From IMG/VR virus record IMGVR_UViG_3300043418_000072, positions 62,001-126,000 of that record: DNA of 64,000 nt, one strand, 5' to 3'. A program made the translations under genes and the position numbers. The DNA comes from a virus. The notes beneath the pieces are model-generated. The model saw nothing but the letters and a program-made list of their open reading frames with translations. It searched no databases and was not told where the DNA came from. Of this stretch, positions 7,625 to 15,227 are shown in pieces (position 1 is the stretch's first letter; each line of letters starts with the position of its first letter).

Positions 7625-8893
7625 TCATTTGCCTTTCGTAGCGTTTTCGTAGTGTGCCCACACACCAAACTCGGGTTCGGCACTTGGGTTACCTTTGATA
7701 ATCCACACTGTGTCGCAGTAGTTAGCAACCTTGTCTGGAGTCCAACCAAAGAAGCAGTAGTCAGTAAACATAATCAGCTTCTTAGGCTCAATGCCTTCTT
7801 CGATCAAGCGTTCCCACACGCACATTGGGTCAGTACCGCCGCCGCCGCCTGGCACAAAGCCTGCAATGTCTTCCAAGTTTTCACTTGTAAAGTCTGCGTG
7901 GTTGTGAACTTGGGTATCCCAGCCCATTACGTGGATCTTGTACTCATCGTACGATTCCATAATGCCCTTGATCTCGCTCAAGAAGATCTTCAAGTCGTGG
8001 TCGGTAATAGAACCAGAAGTGTCAATGCCAATCACAACGTCAATGGTCTCGCCGGGCTTTTGTGCAGGCAAGATAGCATCCATGTGCCAGCTCTTACGTC
8101 CGGGACGTGCAAATGTGTAGTCACTCTTGATAGTGCTTTGGATTTGTTGCTCCAACAGCTCTTTCCAAGAAATTTGTGGCTCCAGCATGTCCTTAACAAG
8201 ACGCTTAACACCTGCGGGCAAGTTACCTGCGCCAACAGCCTGTGCAGCAGCAATCATAGCTTCTTTCAGCTCATCTTTGATTGCTTTCTTTTCTGCGGCA
8301 CTCAGCTTAGGGCGGCCCTTGCCATCTTTGTCGCCATCACCATCTTCGTCGTCATCACCGTCGCCATCCAAATGCTCGTCTAACACTTGGCTCAGCAACT
8401 TGCTGATATCCATTTTATTAGCGTTTTGCATCAAGTCGTCGTAGACTTCTTCCATGCTCATGCCTTTGTACTTGGGATCGTACAGCATACCCACTACAGT
8501 GATCTTCTCGCCAACCTTCTGGTCGATCAAGTCTGCGTTAACACAGAAGTCAGCAGCAATGTTAGAGATCTTAGGATCACGGTCGCCTCGGCGTCCCATG
8601 TGGTCGTAAACCGCGTGAAGCACTTCGTGACCTACCAAGAACTCAACTTGCTTGAGTGGCATTTTGTTCACGAATTCGCTATTGTAATAGAACTTGCGAC
8701 CGTCAGTAGCGGCAGTACCGCACCACTCATCTGCATTAGTGAGTGTCATGCGTGTAGCTAAGTTGCCAAAGAAGGGAGCCTTTAACAGCAAGCCAATACG
8801 GGCAGTAATCAGTTTTTCGCGGGCAGCAGCATCCACTTTGGGATCTGTAACTGTTTTAACTTTTGGCTTTTCTGCTTGTGTAGATTCAGACAT
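7625..8893 (-). CDS. VWA-like protein with zinc-metallopeptidase-like domain
   Basis: 422 residues. The N-terminal half is peptidase-like with HEVLH at 89-93 followed by AVYDH. A very acidic, Asp/Gly-rich linker (about 176-190) and a helical region lead to a C-terminal von Willebrand A domain with the MIDAS motif IDTSGS at 290-295. This is the architecture of putative metallopeptidases (COG3864 type) that work with MoxR ATPases, and a MoxR gene lies two genes upstream. A TTGACC-N17-TATAAT promoter sits 26 bases before the start. The role in the phage is unknown; remodelling of a host complex is an inference. Confidence 0.88.
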   Translation of the reverse strand: MSESTQAEKPKVKTVTDPKVDAAAREKLITARIGLLLKAPFFGNLATRMTLTNADEWCGTAATDGRKFYYNSEFVNKMPLKQVEFLVGHEVLHAVYDHMGRRGDRDPKISNIAADFCVNADLIDQKVGEKITVVGMLYDPKYKGMSMEEVYDDLMQNANKMDISKLLSQVLDEHLDGDGDDDEDGDGDKDGKGRPKLSAAEKKAIKDELKEAMIAAAQAVGAGNLPAGVKRLVKDMLEPQISWKELLEQQIQSTIKSDYTFARPGRKSWHMDAILPAQKPGETIDVVIGIDTSGSITDHDLKIFLSEIKGIMESYDEYKIHVMGWDTQVHNHADFTSENLEDIAGFVPGGGGGTDPMCVWERLIEEGIEPKKLIMFTDYCFFGWTPDKVANYCDTVWIIKGNPSAEPEFGVWAHYENATKGK

Positions 8894-8918
8894 TTGTGTT
8901 CCTTTTTAAACTAAGTGT

Positions 8919-8947
8919 ATTATAACACTGTTTTCTTTATTGGTCAA
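8919..8947 (-). promoter_or_regulatory. Sigma70-type promoter of the VWA gene
   Basis: On the - strand TTGACC, 17 bases, TATAAT. The predicted start of transcription is about 19 bases before the ATG. The surrounding about 38 bases are nearly identical to the distal promoter of the moxR-like gene at 10532-10560. Confidence 0.85.
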
Positions 8948-8957
8948 GTTGACCATT

Positions 8958-9254
8958 TTAGTCCCAATACAGTAGATATGCACTTAAACTGGCATCTGCG
9001 AAGTAAAGTTGCATGTGACTGGTATCACGCCACCATGCCCAACTTGCATCTGTGCCCCATGTAGTGTAATCCAACTCTAGACCTGGACCAAAGTTCTCCC
9101 AGCACCACACTCGACGGGCATTGAAATCCTGCATCATCACACTTGGATTTCTCAGGTGTTCTTTTGTTTTCCAGAAATCAACATAATAGGTAAACACGCC
9201 AAACCCTTTATGGCGCTTGTCCATCTTAACTATACTGTATTGTGTATGTGACAT
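8958..9254 (-). CDS. Unknown aromatic-rich 98-residue protein
   Basis: Unusually rich in Trp and Tyr (WCWENFGPGLELDYTTWG, WAWWRDTSHMQLYF). No signal peptide. It lies alone between the VWA promoter and the terminator following the MoxR gene. No specific promoter is clear, so it may depend on read-through. Function unknown. Confidence 0.65.
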   Translation of the reverse strand: MSHTQYSIVKMDKRHKGFGVFTYYVDFWKTKEHLRNPSVMMQDFNARRVWCWENFGPGLELDYTTWGTDASWAWWRDTSHMQLYFADASLSAYLLYWD

Positions 9255-9259
9255 AGTGA

Positions 9260-9281
9260 AAAAGGGGCCTAAGCCCCTTTT
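9260..9281 (-). terminator. Intrinsic terminator after the MoxR gene
   Basis: A nine-base-pair stem AAAAGGGGC/GCCCCTTTT with loop of four and a T-run, 12 bases after the MoxR stop. Because of its A and T flanks it could work in both directions. Confidence 0.85.
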
Positions 9282-9292
9282 GTTAACAGCAA

Positions 9293-10393
9293 TTACTTGC
9301 CAGAAGCTGCGATGATGTACTTGCCAAAACGCTTGTGGAACTCGTCAAAGTTCGGCATCTTGCCTGGCACCATTGGCAGGTTGTAAGTTGTTAGCGCAAC
9401 TCGGGCACCCATAACAACCAACTCAGTAGTGAAGTTAGCCATCATAAAGCTCAGGAAGTTGTCAGCCTGGGCATGCCAGTCAGCCATCTTGTCCTTGCCC
9501 AACTTCTTGTACGAGTCTTGCAACTCGTAGCACATGCTAATGGTCAGGGAGTACATAGCACTCACTTCCTTAACCTTCAACTCCTTGACCTTGCCGGCCA
9601 AGATGTCAGTTGGGTTAGGCATTTGTCCAGCAACCTTGCGGTGAGCCATGAACTGCACAGCAACGCCTTCGCCAACAGTACCTGCGATCAAGTCCATCAA
9701 CTCTGCGTCAGTTGCTTCTTCGTCATACAAGAAGTCTGACACGAAGCTCCATGTACGTGGAGTAGCAAACGCACGGCTTGAAGACTTTGGATCAAAGTCA
9801 AACAAGAATTGCTTGGCGTAACTCAAGTAACCCACAACGTCCTTGTGAACTTTCTTGCCCACAGCCCAAGTCTGCCAAGACTCGAAGTCTGGACGCACTT
9901 CCAAGTGGACGAAACGGTTAGCCAATGGGCTTGGCATACGGTAGCTCACACCCTTGTCGCTTTCGCGGTTACCAGCAGCCACGATAACAACGTTATCAGG
10001 CAACACATACTTGCCCACTCGACGGTTCAAAATCAGCTGGTAGCCAGCAGCTTGAACAGCAGGAGCAGCAGTGTTCATTTCGTCCAAGAACAGCACAACC
10101 ACAGGGAATTGGCTAGCCAACTCGTCGTCTGGCAGGTCAATTGGGGGAGCCCAATCCATCTTGCCGTTGTCCTTGTTGAAGAAAGGAATACCACGAATGT
10201 CAGTGGGTTCCATCTGGCCCAAACGCAAGTCAATCATGTGACCACCAAGTTCGTCAGTCAGCTCTTGCACGAGCTCGGACTTACCGATACCAGGAGGGCC
10301 CCACATAAACACGGGACGTTTGTTTTTAAATGCTCGCAACACACGGCTACGGGCTTCACCTGGGGTGACTGAACGGGACTCGGTAACTGCCAT
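9293..10393 (-). CDS. MoxR-family AAA+ ATPase
   Basis: 366 residues. Walker A GPPGIGKSE is at 32-40, Walker B LFLDE at 101-105, and sensor-1 region VVIVAAGNRESDKG follows; this is MoxR/AAA_5 layout. MoxR ATPases act with VWA-domain partners in maturation or remodelling of protein complexes, and such a partner is encoded at 7625-8893. Its last 20 residues (FDEFHKRFGKYIIAASG) recur in the protein at 10862-11335. Two promoters precede it, and an intrinsic terminator follows. Confidence 0.92.
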   Translation of the reverse strand: MAVTESRSVTPGEARSRVLRAFKNKRPVFMWGPPGIGKSELVQELTDELGGHMIDLRLGQMEPTDIRGIPFFNKDNGKMDWAPPIDLPDDELASQFPVVVLFLDEMNTAAPAVQAAGYQLILNRRVGKYVLPDNVVIVAAGNRESDKGVSYRMPSPLANRFVHLEVRPDFESWQTWAVGKKVHKDVVGYLSYAKQFLFDFDPKSSSRAFATPRTWSFVSDFLYDEEATDAELMDLIAGTVGEGVAVQFMAHRKVAGQMPNPTDILAGKVKELKVKEVSAMYSLTISMCYELQDSYKKLGKDKMADWHAQADNFLSFMMANFTTELVVMGARVALTTYNLPMVPGKMPNFDEFHKRFGKYIIAASGK

Positions 10394-10436
10394 TTTTAAC
10401 TCCTTTGAAATGGACTAACTAACACATTAAAAACTT

Positions 10437-10465
10437 ATTATACAACAAGAGTCTTTTCTTGTCAT
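10437..10465 (-). promoter_or_regulatory. Proximal promoter of the MoxR gene
   Basis: On the - strand ATGACA, 17 bases, TATAAT, about 44 bases before the ATG. It lies downstream of a second promoter at 10532-10560, so the gene appears to have tandem promoters. Confidence 0.75.
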
Positions 10466-10471
10466 ATAGTG

Positions 10472-10528
10472 TGTTGCTTTTACACAACACCCTTGAACTT
10501 TGCTAGCAAGTTGTTTTCTTGCTATGAG
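10472..10528 (-). promoter_or_regulatory. Leader hairpins between the two MoxR promoters
   Basis: Two inverted repeats lie between the promoters: GTGTTG/CAACAC and TAGCAAG/CTTGCTA (7 bp). A transcript from the distal promoter would carry both in its leader, while one from the proximal promoter would not. This could regulate read-out of the distal promoter; no U-run follows either stem. Confidence 0.45.
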
Positions 10529-10531
10529 TGT

Positions 10532-10560
10532 ATTGTAACACTCTTTTCTTTATTGGCAAA
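10532..10560 (-). promoter_or_regulatory. Distal promoter of the MoxR gene
   Basis: On the - strand TTTGCC, 17 bases, TACAAT. It is a near copy of the VWA gene promoter at 8919-8947, with shared spacer AATAAAGAAAA(C/G)AGTGT. Confidence 0.7.
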
Positions 10561-10575
10561 ACTCTTTTTGCATTG

Positions 10576-10593
10576 TGTTGCAATTAAGCAACA
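10576..10593. repeat. Palindrome TGTTGCAATTAAGCAACA, copy 1
   Basis: A hairpin with six-base arms covering the stop codon of the small gene 10584-10787. A 17/18 identical copy lies at 11409-11426 behind the next transcription unit. It probably acts as a 3' end hairpin or protein site. Confidence 0.65.
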
Positions 10594-10787
10594 AAGTCAA
10601 ACGCAAACTCTGCAGGAGTCTTGCTAACAATCACACCACCGTTAGTGACGTCGATCAATGCAGTCTCTAGCATGACTGCATCACGTGGTGTGCAAACAAC
10701 AAACAACGTACCGCTAGTGAACGCTGCCGGTGTATCGGTGCCCAGGATGTCAGACACTTTGTTAAGAACACGTTTTTCGAAACTCAT
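10584..10787 (-). CDS. Unknown 67-residue protein
   Basis: A small alpha/beta looking protein (GTLFVVCTPRDAVMLETALID). It has its own consensus promoter at 10820-10848 and its stop is inside a palindromic hairpin, so it forms a one-gene transcription unit upstream of moxR. Function unknown. Confidence 0.7.
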   Translation of the reverse strand: MSFEKRVLNKVSDILGTDTPAAFTSGTLFVVCTPRDAVMLETALIDVTNGGVIVSKTPAEFAFDFVA

Positions 10788-10819
10788 TTAAAACTCCTGT
10801 TTTGCTTTGCTATGTAGTT

Positions 10820-10848
10820 ATTATACCCGATCTTTCATTTCGGGTCAA
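10820..10848 (-). promoter_or_regulatory. Sigma70-type promoter of gene 10584-10787
   Basis: On the - strand TTGACC, 17 bases, TATAAT, 33 bases before the ATG. Sequence around it (TTTGCTATGTA and TTTCATTTCGG) is shared with the promoter at 11365-11393, so the two probably arose by duplication. Confidence 0.85.
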
Positions 10849-10861
10849 CCAAAATCTGCAA

Positions 10862-11335
10862 TTATTTGCGGGGTTTTTCGCTGCCAGTGATAATCATGTA
10901 GCCGTAACGCTGGTGGAATTCGTTAAACGTAGTCAAACGGTCCGGGATAATTGCCAACTTCTGATCACGTAAGAGATGCCGTGCAATGTACACTGGAAAA
11001 GCCACCTCTGCAATTACAGGAGGAATCTTGCGCAATTCTGTTTCTAAGGTCTCTCGATCCTTGCCAAACATCGCAACCATTTCATTAACGTCCGACACAT
11101 ACTTTTCTTTGTCTGGATCGGCATAAGGAGAATTTCCGAAGCTAACTGGAGCAGGGAAATTGTTGTGTACAAAAGTATACAGATTGTCCCATGCAGCGCA
11201 AATAGGAGCATTAATCTCAGTACCACGCTCACTGTAGTACCATGTACCAAAGTCACCGTTTGCTGCAATTACTGCATCGTTGACTGCGATGGTGGTGTCC
11301 ATTAATGCCAGTGCGTCTGTGTACTTTTGAAACAT
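10862..11335 (-). CDS. Protein sharing the MoxR C-terminal motif
   Basis: 157 residues without a P-loop. The end of the protein, TTFNEFHQRYGYMIITGSEK, matches the C-terminal tail of the MoxR protein encoded at 9293-10393 (NFDEFHKRFGKYIIAASGK). The region before it is also helical in both. The upstream part is not recognisable. It may be a decayed or specialised duplicate that binds the same partner, for example the VWA protein. It has its own promoter at 11365-11393. Confidence 0.7.
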   Translation of the reverse strand: MFQKYTDALALMDTTIAVNDAVIAANGDFGTWYYSERGTEINAPICAAWDNLYTFVHNNFPAPVSFGNSPYADPDKEKYVSDVNEMVAMFGKDRETLETELRKIPPVIAEVAFPVYIARHLLRDQKLAIIPDRLTTFNEFHQRYGYMIITGSEKPRK

Positions 11336-11364
11336 GCCAACCTCTGTTTGTTTGCTATGTATCT

Positions 11365-11393
11365 ATTATACCATAATTTGTCATTTCGGACAA
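11365..11393 (-). promoter_or_regulatory. Sigma70-type promoter of gene 10862-11335
   Basis: On the - strand TTGTCC, 17 bases, TATAAT, 30 bases before the ATG. Flanks are shared with the promoter at 10820-10848. Confidence 0.8.
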
Positions 11394-11405
11394 ATCAAGA
11401 CGATA

Positions 11406-11429
11406 GGCTGTTGCAATTACGCAACAGCC
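11406..11429 (-). terminator. Hairpin after gene 11449-11904 (palindrome copy 2)
   Basis: Nine-base-pair stem GGCTGTTGC/GCAACAGCC with a six-base loop, 20 bases after the stop. Its centre is the palindrome TGTTGCAATTACGCAACA, a near copy of 10576-10593. No clear T-run, so termination is only likely. Confidence 0.6.
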
Positions 11430-11448
11430 CAAAACTAATACTTCTGTT

Positions 11449-11904
11449 TTAGAAGTTTAGTTGTAACAGTCCTTCATGATAGTCCATTAGCAAGTTGTAA
11501 CGCTCGCGCAAGTCATACAGCACACCACGGCCCCATTCGTAGTAGTCACTGTTATGTCTAATAGACACTTTGGTCCGAGGGTTGGTAACCTTCCAGCCTG
11601 TGTAGTGCTGTTCAAAGTAGTAAGCGCCAGTGGCAGTTTCCAATTTGAATCGACGGTTGACTGCACGGGCTTGTTCAGCTTTGGTTTTGTTAGCATCATT
11701 CCCAATGGGTTTGACTTGATAACCTTGGACAATCGCGATACGCTGTTTTCGTTCACGGCTAGCTTTAATGCGATCCAGCTTGCCACCAATGCTAACAAGA
11801 TCCTTACCTGACAGCCCCATCAGCGTGGCATAGTTTACCAATGCCCGCACTTGATCCTGCTTGTCTGCTGAGAATCGTTTAAAAATTAGTTCTTCGTCTT
11901 CCAT
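11449..11904 (-). CDS. Unknown basic 151-residue protein
   Basis: A basic protein with a helical N-terminal half (FSADKQDQVRALVNYATLMGLSGKDL, KLDRIKASRERKQR) and an aromatic C-terminal half. The Arg/Lys pattern suggests nucleic-acid binding. Its start is adjacent to the end of the GIY-YIG-like gene, and the ParB-like gene is upstream, so the three may form one transcript from the promoter at 13514-13542. Function unknown. Confidence 0.7.
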   Translation of the reverse strand: MEDEELIFKRFSADKQDQVRALVNYATLMGLSGKDLVSIGGKLDRIKASRERKQRIAIVQGYQVKPIGNDANKTKAEQARAVNRRFKLETATGAYYFEQHYTGWKVTNPRTKVSIRHNSDYYEWGRGVLYDLRERYNLLMDYHEGLLQLNF

Positions 11905-12264
11905 TTAGATCACCTTGGTAATTCCGATGTAGCTGTTTTCGATTTCCCACATAACCCAGTCATGCACGGATTGGTGCTCGATGCGCTCATCAATCCATTC
12001 GTAACGATAGTTATCGGTGCCCACAAACAAGTAGCTGTGGAAATCGCTTTTGATTTTAGTTTCAATTTCGCGGATCAATCGTTCTGGCCCAGACCACAAT
12101 CCTGTAAATTTTACAGGGTGTCCCACATGTCCTTCATATCCGTGAATTCGATTTGACGGGTTGCTTGTAATACCAAGACAGGTCCTAGTGACAATTTGCT
12201 CAGTGACGTCATCAACATAACGATGACGCCAAAGATAGAAGTAATATACCTTTGGCGCTGTCAT
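11905..12264 (-). CDS. GIY-YIG-like nuclease domain protein
   Basis: 119 residues. The order of elements fits a divergent GIY-YIG fold: an N-terminal strand ending YYFYLWRH, then CLGITSNPSNRIHGYEGH (strand, turn and Arg-containing helix), then RLIREIETKIKSDF carrying the Glu expected for metal binding. The GIY and YIG tripeptides themselves are degenerate. It could be a free-standing nuclease or a non-catalytic relative; confidence in the fold is moderate. Confidence 0.5.
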   Translation of the reverse strand: MTAPKVYYFYLWRHRYVDDVTEQIVTRTCLGITSNPSNRIHGYEGHVGHPVKFTGLWSGPERLIREIETKIKSDFHSYLFVGTDNYRYEWIDERIEHQSVHDWVMWEIENSYIGITKVI

Positions 12265-12265
12265 T

Positions 12266-13459
12266 TTAGTACCCTGCGTATTTTTGGCTGTCGGGCACTT
12301 GTGGCAAGCTCAGTTTACCAGCAAACTTAGCAGGATTGTAGTAATCCATTACCAGGATCGGGGTCAAGCAACCGTCGCTCCATGAACGTACCAAGCCGTT
12401 GTCGTCTTGGAACTTTTCCAAGCGTGACTTACAGTCCTTGTGAAAGGATTTGGGAGATCCATACACAGAGCGGAACAGATTGTACAAATCTTGCTCAACC
12501 GCAGGGGTCAATGTCGCTGGTGTCTTGGCAGTTCGAGAAGCGTGATGCAATCGACCAAATGCAAGAATAAAACCACCATCTACGCCCTTTTCAGCAGGGT
12601 AGTACTTGTTGTGCCACGCAAGTGCCCACTCCAGGTCCTGGATAGACTTTTTAAACAACTTCATGTCGGTACCATGTCCTGCAATGGTGTTTAAACCATG
12701 AATGTAAGTTACCATGCCTGGTGTTGCAAGTTGCCCTCGAGCATCACTAGCCTTTGCTGGGAACATGTTGTTCTTTTCCATTGCACACTGGATTGCTTCG
12801 CTTTGTACGTCTTCGTCAAAGTTGCTGGCATATAAACGTACACCGTTAACTCGACTACGATGCAAGTGATACGCATCAATGCCCTTGCGGCCACCACCGT
12901 TAATTTGGCGGAAACCATAGTTACCAACAGCTTCGCCCTGCAAGTCTGTGCCCGGTACTTCCATGTCTTCGTCGAACGCTTTTACTTGCACAAGGAAGTC
13001 GCCGTCGATCAAACCGGCAGTATACAAATGGTAGTACAAGCAGGAAGTTTGTTGACCTTCCCACACACTATAACGACCGTTTGCAAGTTTGGTTGCCATC
13101 ACAGGCATTGCAATACGTGGATCAAATCGTTCAAGCACGTTAGCCTGATGTTCCGCATCCTCGTCGCGCTGAATCTCGATATTGATGTCCAGGTCGCTAA
13201 TTTTAGCCCAGATCAGTTCACCGAAATGTTTGTGGGTGTATTTTTCTCCGCCAAGTCGAATGCGAAGATTGTTTAGTGCTTGCTGCACATGAGAATTGGT
13301 ATGAGCTCGTGCCCCACGTACTGTGAGCGGCTCGTAAATATTTGCTGCGCCTTGAGGCGTCATATTTACATTTTGTTGAATGACCATTGGTGCAAACGGA
13401 TTCGCTCCACGGTTGATTGTGCGTTGCACAGGAGTAGAGACTGGTGCGGCGGTTGCCAT
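12266..13459 (-). CDS. ParB/Srx-like domain protein
   Basis: 397 residues. Residues about 85-130 have the ParB nuclease-like pattern: a strand and turn DINIEIQRD, then MPVMATKLANGRYSVWEGQQT, in which EGQQ takes the place of the usual DGQHR box. The remainder is helical and unassigned, with LYNLFRSVYGSPKSFHKDCKSRL near the end. ParB-like phage proteins range from partition factors to nucleases or NTP-binding regulators. It has an exact consensus promoter and a palindrome at the predicted transcription start, so strong and possibly repressed expression is expected. Confidence 0.6.
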   Translation of the reverse strand: MATAAPVSTPVQRTINRGANPFAPMVIQQNVNMTPQGAANIYEPLTVRGARAHTNSHVQQALNNLRIRLGGEKYTHKHFGELIWAKISDLDINIEIQRDEDAEHQANVLERFDPRIAMPVMATKLANGRYSVWEGQQTSCLYYHLYTAGLIDGDFLVQVKAFDEDMEVPGTDLQGEAVGNYGFRQINGGGRKGIDAYHLHRSRVNGVRLYASNFDEDVQSEAIQCAMEKNNMFPAKASDARGQLATPGMVTYIHGLNTIAGHGTDMKLFKKSIQDLEWALAWHNKYYPAEKGVDGGFILAFGRLHHASRTAKTPATLTPAVEQDLYNLFRSVYGSPKSFHKDCKSRLEKFQDDNGLVRSWSDGCLTPILVMDYYNPAKFAGKLSLPQVPDSQKYAGY

Positions 13460-13488
13460 AAGATTTTCCTTTGTATAGAGATTGAATT

Positions 13489-13507
13489 ACCTGTAACTTA
13501 AACAGGT
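13489..13507. promoter_or_regulatory. Operator-like palindrome at predicted +1 of the ParB-like gene
   Basis: ACCTGT, seven bases, ACAGGT, placed right at the transcription start predicted from the -10 box at 13514-13519. It may be a repressor site or a 5' end hairpin. Confidence 0.5.
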
Positions 13508-13513
13508 AGTCGA

Positions 13514-13542
13514 ATTATAACGGGAATTTCTTATTGTGTCAA
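13514..13542 (-). promoter_or_regulatory. Exact consensus promoter TTGACA-N17-TATAAT
   Basis: On the - strand both hexamers match the sigma70 consensus fully with a 17-base spacer. It drives the ParB-like gene (start 13459) with a leader of about 48 bases. Confidence 0.92.
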
Positions 13543-13555
13543 TTACACTAAAGTA

Positions 13556-13924
13556 TTACATTTGCAGGTTATCTAAATATTGACCCAAATTGCCTGCGTG
13601 TAGCTGCAACATTATAGCATCGCTTTCACCATACAGGAAGATGCTTTTATTGGATTTGATAAAGTAAGGCTCTTTAAACAAGCGCTCTAACTGTAGCATC
13701 TGCTTGCCAGTTACTCCTGTTAGAAGATCAATTTGGTGGGAAGGAAACTTGGAACGCTTAGTGAACCAGGTATGACCAATTGAAGTTAGTCGTAGGCTAC
13801 TGTGGTTCAATGGGTTACGCCACCATAGCTTAGTGACATCCCCGACCATGCTAACCTCAAGGCCGGCAGCAACAACGGCCTTGACGAACCAATCGTGCTG
13901 TGGATTACGGGTAGACTTGGTCAC
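13556..13924 (-). CDS. Unknown basic 122-residue protein
   Basis: A basic protein rich in Trp, Leu and His (TKLWWRNPLNHSSLRLTSIGHTWFTKRS) with a helical segment LTGVTGKQMLQLERLFKEPYF. No catalytic motif is evident. It overlaps the following upstream gene by 20 bases. Function unknown. Confidence 0.6.
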   Translation of the reverse strand: MTKSTRNPQHDWFVKAVVAAGLEVSMVGDVTKLWWRNPLNHSSLRLTSIGHTWFTKRSKFPSHQIDLLTGVTGKQMLQLERLFKEPYFIKSNKSIFLYGESDAIMLQLHAGNLGQYLDNLQM

Positions 13925-14192
13925 CGGCTTTTAATAGAACTACTGTAAATTTGTCTGTCTTAAAAAGGGTGTTTAGTTTCTTGGCCAAGTTAATTGCATG
14001 GCCCGGATTGCTAAAAGAATTTTTCCGATACTTCGGCCCTGGGTACGAGATCAAAACATTGCTAGTCTTTAAGTTAATCGGCTGGTTATCATAGAAGACC
14101 GCCCAGATGCCTTCGCTGGCTAATACTTGATCGCTTTTGTAGTTGGTTTTGTTAACGTGTTCTAACAGTACTGTTGGCTTAGGTCTCGACAT
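13905..14192 (-). CDS. Unknown 95-residue protein
   Basis: A small basic alpha/beta protein (DNQPINLKTSNVLISYPGPKYRK). An ATAAATA box lies 21 bases before its ATG, which suggests late expression together with the downstream 122-residue gene. Function unknown. Confidence 0.65.
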   Translation of the reverse strand: MSRPKPTVLLEHVNKTNYKSDQVLASEGIWAVFYDNQPINLKTSNVLISYPGPKYRKNSFSNPGHAINLAKKLNTLFKTDKFTVVLLKAGDQVYP

Positions 14193-14213
14193 TTCATAGT
14201 TCCTTGATAATAA

Positions 14214-14220
14214 TATTTAT
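14214..14220 (-). promoter_or_regulatory. T4-type late promoter box ATAAATA
   Basis: On the - strand ATAAATA followed by TTATTATC, 21 bases before the ATG at 14192. It fits the spacing of the other TAAATA boxes in the window. Confidence 0.5.
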
Positions 14221-14238
14221 CTCAGTAATCTACGTATA

Positions 14239-14457
14239 TTATTTAAAACCACCGCCATCAACACTAATTTGGATAACTTCGTCTGTCACTGCGCCACCTT
14301 GTGCAGATAACTCTGCAACGTTGGCAAGTAATGCGTAGATGTCGTTATGTAAGCTACGTGCTTCCTGTGCAGACAAGACCACTTGCTTGCCATTGGTTTG
14401 GTTTAGTTGCTTTACCCGATCATTGAATGTACGGATAGCCAAGGATAGTTGTTCCAT
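14239..14457 (-). CDS. Unknown helical 72-residue protein
   Basis: A mostly helical small protein (LAIRTFNDRVKQLNQTNGKQVVLSAQEARSL type pattern in short segments). Its ATG overlaps the stop of the upstream gene. Function unknown. Confidence 0.65.
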   Translation of the reverse strand: MEQLSLAIRTFNDRVKQLNQTNGKQVVLSAQEARSLHNDIYALLANVAELSAQGGAVTDEVIQISVDGGGFK

Positions 14458-14927
14458 TATGCTTTTAATTCTTTAATTTTATTAGTGGCTTCTGTTTTGG
14501 TTATAAATGGCCCGTGGTGCTCATAGCGACTAACTGTAATGTTCTTGGGGCAAAACTCTGTGATCCAAGTGTTGTTGAATTTAATTGCATAGTGCCCTGC
14601 GCAATATAAACTCTTGCTCTTAGGCTCCTTGCTATAGATAGGCAGCTTGCGCTGAACATCCCATACTTGATTATATGGTTTGCTGGAGCAAGGGAATCCA
14701 TACGCTTCGTGTGTAATCTTTGTTTTAGTTGGCTTAGTGGTATCAAATACAATATTGTACTTTTTGCTAATTAGCTTGATACTTGCAAATTGCTCGCGAG
14801 TATCGTCATGCACGTATGCGTATCCGCCACCCTCTTCAATTGCTTGGATTGTGGCAATTTTAGTACCATCTGATTCCACAATCCAGTACTTGTTTTTAAT
14901 AACTGGCTTTGCTACGATTGTCATCAT
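14457..14927 (-). CDS. Unknown 156-residue basic protein
   Basis: A Lys-rich, beta-rich protein with a repeated Tyr/Lys pattern and a terminal helix (TKTEATNKIKELKA). Four Cys residues are spread without a zinc-finger spacing. It shares a base with the gene downstream and lies three bases from the one upstream. Function unknown. Confidence 0.65.
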   Translation of the reverse strand: MMTIVAKPVIKNKYWIVESDGTKIATIQAIEEGGGYAYVHDDTREQFASIKLISKKYNIVFDTTKPTKTKITHEAYGFPCSSKPYNQVWDVQRKLPIYSKEPKSKSLYCAGHYAIKFNNTWITEFCPKNITVSRYEHHGPFITKTEATNKIKELKA

Positions 14928-14929
14928 TC

Positions 14930-15226
14930 TTAATCTTTCTTAAGGCAAGTTAGTGTAATAATCTTACCAATTTCTGAGCCTAAATCTTGGTCATTGGATA
15001 CAATGTGTAGATCCGGAACACGATTGTAACTTGATCTAGGGTTAATGCTAACAATATACCCACCGGTAGCAGGAGTTACACGAATATCAATGCCCTGATC
15101 AAACTCATGCCTTGTACCAGTATCGACACCAGCCATCAGACCTGACCCAGCAATAGCGTAGGGACCACCTGCACCTAATGCACCTAATGTAACGTGATTT
15201 GCAGTGGCCATATTAGCTTGTGACAT
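14930..15226 (-). CDS. Unknown 98-residue Gly/Ala-rich protein
   Basis: Gly/Ala-rich N-terminus (LGALGAGGPYAIAGSGLMAG) followed by IDIRVTPATGGYIVSINPR. The sequence ITPARGGFVV-like turn is shared with the next upstream gene (VSAARGGLIVCVRTYD), and both end in a short conserved-looking tail (SDDQDL/IGKIITL versus DDEDVSKNVADIVSVEL). The pair look like paralogous small proteins. Function unknown. Confidence 0.65.
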   Translation of the reverse strand: MSQANMATANHVTLGALGAGGPYAIAGSGLMAGVDTGTRHEFDQGIDIRVTPATGGYIVSINPRSSYNRVPDLHIVSNDQDLGSEIGKIITLTCLKKD

Positions 15227-15227
15227 A

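Noticed and set aside
7535-8383. 282-codon + strand frame opposite the VWA gene
   Set aside because: It is antisense to a gene with clear HExxH and MIDAS motifs; its own translation shows no motif.
9809-10372. 187-codon + strand frame opposite the MoxR gene
   Set aside because: Antisense to Walker motifs; no recognisable domain.
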